A stretch of 15,301 bases of DNA from an uncultured Bacilli bacterium (GTDB lineage: Bacteria > Bacillota_I > Bacilli_A > RF39 > UBA660). Of the stretch, positions 14,515 to 15,301 are shown in pieces. Below the pieces are notes generated by a model. It was not told the DNA's origin, made no database searches, and was given only the letters and a program-made list of their open reading frames with translations. The position numbers were made by a program, and so were the translations under genes. Location: the NCBI GenBank assembly GCA_948479395.1, contig CAOLUI010000026.1, positions 1 through 15,301 of the forward strand. The letters run 5' to 3'. Position 1 is the first letter of the stretch; the number at the start of each line of letters is the position of its first letter.

Positions 14515-14541
14515 AAAAATATAGTATTTAGCTACTATATT
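14512..14541 (-). terminator. Intrinsic terminator of the right-edge surface-protein gene
   Basis: A 9-bp stem, AATATAGTA (14541-14533) with TACTATATT (14526-14518), has a 6-base loop GCTAAA and runs into a T tract. It lies 5 bases after the TAA stop. The stem is A-T rich. Confidence 0.65.
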
Positions 14542-14546
14542 CTAAT

Positions 14547-15301
14547 TTATTTCAAAACAAATGGTGAATTACTTGAGCCTACTCCTCTGCTATCTATTCC
14601 TATACTTGTGTTTAGATATACCGATGGACGGGTAGAATTTGAAACAATCAAAGAATTCGCCTCGCTGCTATACACATGCCCACTCTCATTTACAAAGAAG
14701 ACCTCGTAGCCAATGGAAGAATTCGGCATAATTGTCAATTGATAAGCATTATTTTTATACAACCAGTCATTGTTCTTACAATCACTTACTCCACTTTCAT
14801 TCCAACTTCCTAAACTCGTATTTAAACATATTGCCCTATCTGTCGTTGCACCTCCGCTTGTCGCATATCCATAATCACTTGGATACATTAATCCTACTTT
14901 CCCTATCCATTTTGTTGGCATTCCACTATATACTTCTTCTCCTCTTTCATATTCATAAAAAGATTTAGTTCCAATATTATTATATTGTCTTCCTCCTATG
15001 TTCCATACTACGTCACTTATCATTCCTTTGGATTCAATAGTTAACCCTGTAGAACTAAAATTACATGTCGTTGTTTCTTCTTTTCCATATGGACAAACGC
15101 CACTTGTTCTATTATAATATGCTCCTTCATTTAATACTTTCTGTAATGCACTTATACTCCAATCATTACTTCCTAATAAACCTGTATTATCCCATGAATA
15201 CCTTCCTATACTCTCATTTCTTATTAATTTGATTTTGTCTTCTCTTGTTCCATCGGCATTCTTGATATCTTTCATTACTCCTATTATTCGCCATAATTCA
15301 T
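14547..15301 (-). CDS. C-terminal part of a secreted or surface protein (partial, 5' end beyond right edge)
   Basis: The frame is open to the window edge. The first Met in it (15275) is internal, because it is preceded in frame by ELWRIIGV, which belongs to the same domain (WRIIGV, then IKLIRNESIGRYSWD). About 250 residues are visible. Marked segments are WSISALQKVLN, KVGLMYPSDYGYATSGG, CLNTSLGSW with DCKNNDWL, and the end RPSVYLNTS followed by a Gly/Ser-rich SSNSPFVL. Two cysteine pairs (CPYGKEETTTC and CLNTSLG...DC) could be disulfides. This domain recurs in paralogous exported proteins of uncultured gut Bacilli and resembles DUF6273-like domains; both statements are from memory and were not searched. 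Its signal sequence would lie outside the window. Function is unknown, perhaps surface binding. Confidence 0.82.
   Translation of the reverse strand, partial: ELWRIIGVMKDIKNADGTREDKIKLIRNESIGRYSWDNTGLLGSNDWSISALQKVLNEGAYYNRTSGVCPYGKEETTTCNFSSTGLTIESKGMISDVVWNIGGRQYNNIGTKSFYEYERGEEVYSGMPTKWIGKVGLMYPSDYGYATSGGATTDRAICLNTSLGSWNESGVSDCKNNDWLYKNNAYQLTIMPNSSIGYEVFFVNESGHVYSSEANSLIVSNSTRPSVYLNTSIGIDSRGVGSSNSPFVLK

Noticed and set aside
14482..14968. Plus-strand frames opposite the right-edge surface gene
   Set aside because: They are antisense shadows; the minus-strand frame has recognisable domain motifs, a terminator and stops in the right place.
14547..15301. Diversity-generating retroelement target region
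   Set aside because: No reverse transcriptase, template repeat or adenine-biased copy is visible in the window; the idea rests only on the look of the domain.
1..15301. CRISPR array, tRNA or rRNA genes, insertion sequences
   Set aside because: I saw no spaced direct repeats, cloverleaf, rRNA stretch, transposase or terminal inverted repeats.

Overview
This window is very A+T-rich and every gene in it lies on the minus strand, so transcription runs from high to low coordinates. Stop codons TAA, TGA and TAG all close recognisable genes and Trp is coded by TGG, so the standard bacterial code applies rather than the Mycoplasma code. Strong AGGAGG-type ribosome sites, an alanine T-box and the gene order greA / trhP2-trhP1-trmR / mltG / yrzB / ruvX / ireB / alaS / AI-2E-type permease match the yrrI-alaS-yrzL-yrrK-yrzB-yrrL-yrrM-yrrN-yrrO-greA block of Bacillus subtilis. 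Together with surface-protein pieces of a kind common in gut metagenomes, this suggests an uncultured, small-genome member of the Bacilli (RF39-like or an ex-'Mollicutes' gut lineage). The lineage name is an inference.

Layout in transcription order. (1) Right edge, 15301-14547: the C-terminal part of a secreted or surface protein, closed by a terminator. (2) 14514-11877: a promoter, miaB (tRNA methylthiotransferase), then an AI-2E-family permease. (3) 11876-11691: a T-box leader whose specifier reads as GCU (Ala). It controls an operon of an alpha/beta hydrolase gene broken by an in-frame TAG, a dNMP-kinase-like P-loop protein, an RNase Z-like metallo-hydrolase, alaS and an unrecognised 451-residue protein, closed by a strong terminator at about 6650. 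(4) 6625-1504: a promoter, then ireB-ruvX-yrzB-mltG-trmR-trhP1-trhP2-greA, tightly packed with overlaps, and a terminator. (5) tig with its own promoter and terminator. (6) Left edge: a promoter and the first 33 codons of an exported protein.

The content is mostly translation and housekeeping: tRNA charging (AlaRS), tRNA modification (MiaB at A37; TrmR with TrhP1/TrhP2 at U34), transcription rescue (GreA), nascent-chain folding (trigger factor), Holliday-junction processing (RuvX), and cell-wall synthesis and its control (MltG, IreB).

The most notable feature is alaS. It sits in the position conserved in Bacilli and behind an Ala T-box, yet encodes a compact 578-residue AlaRS. It lacks the C-Ala domain and the barrel ahead of the editing core, and its motif 2 resembles the type found in candidate phyla radiation bacteria rather than the usual Firmicutes type. 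Three genes lie between the T-box and alaS, and an orphan gene follows alaS.
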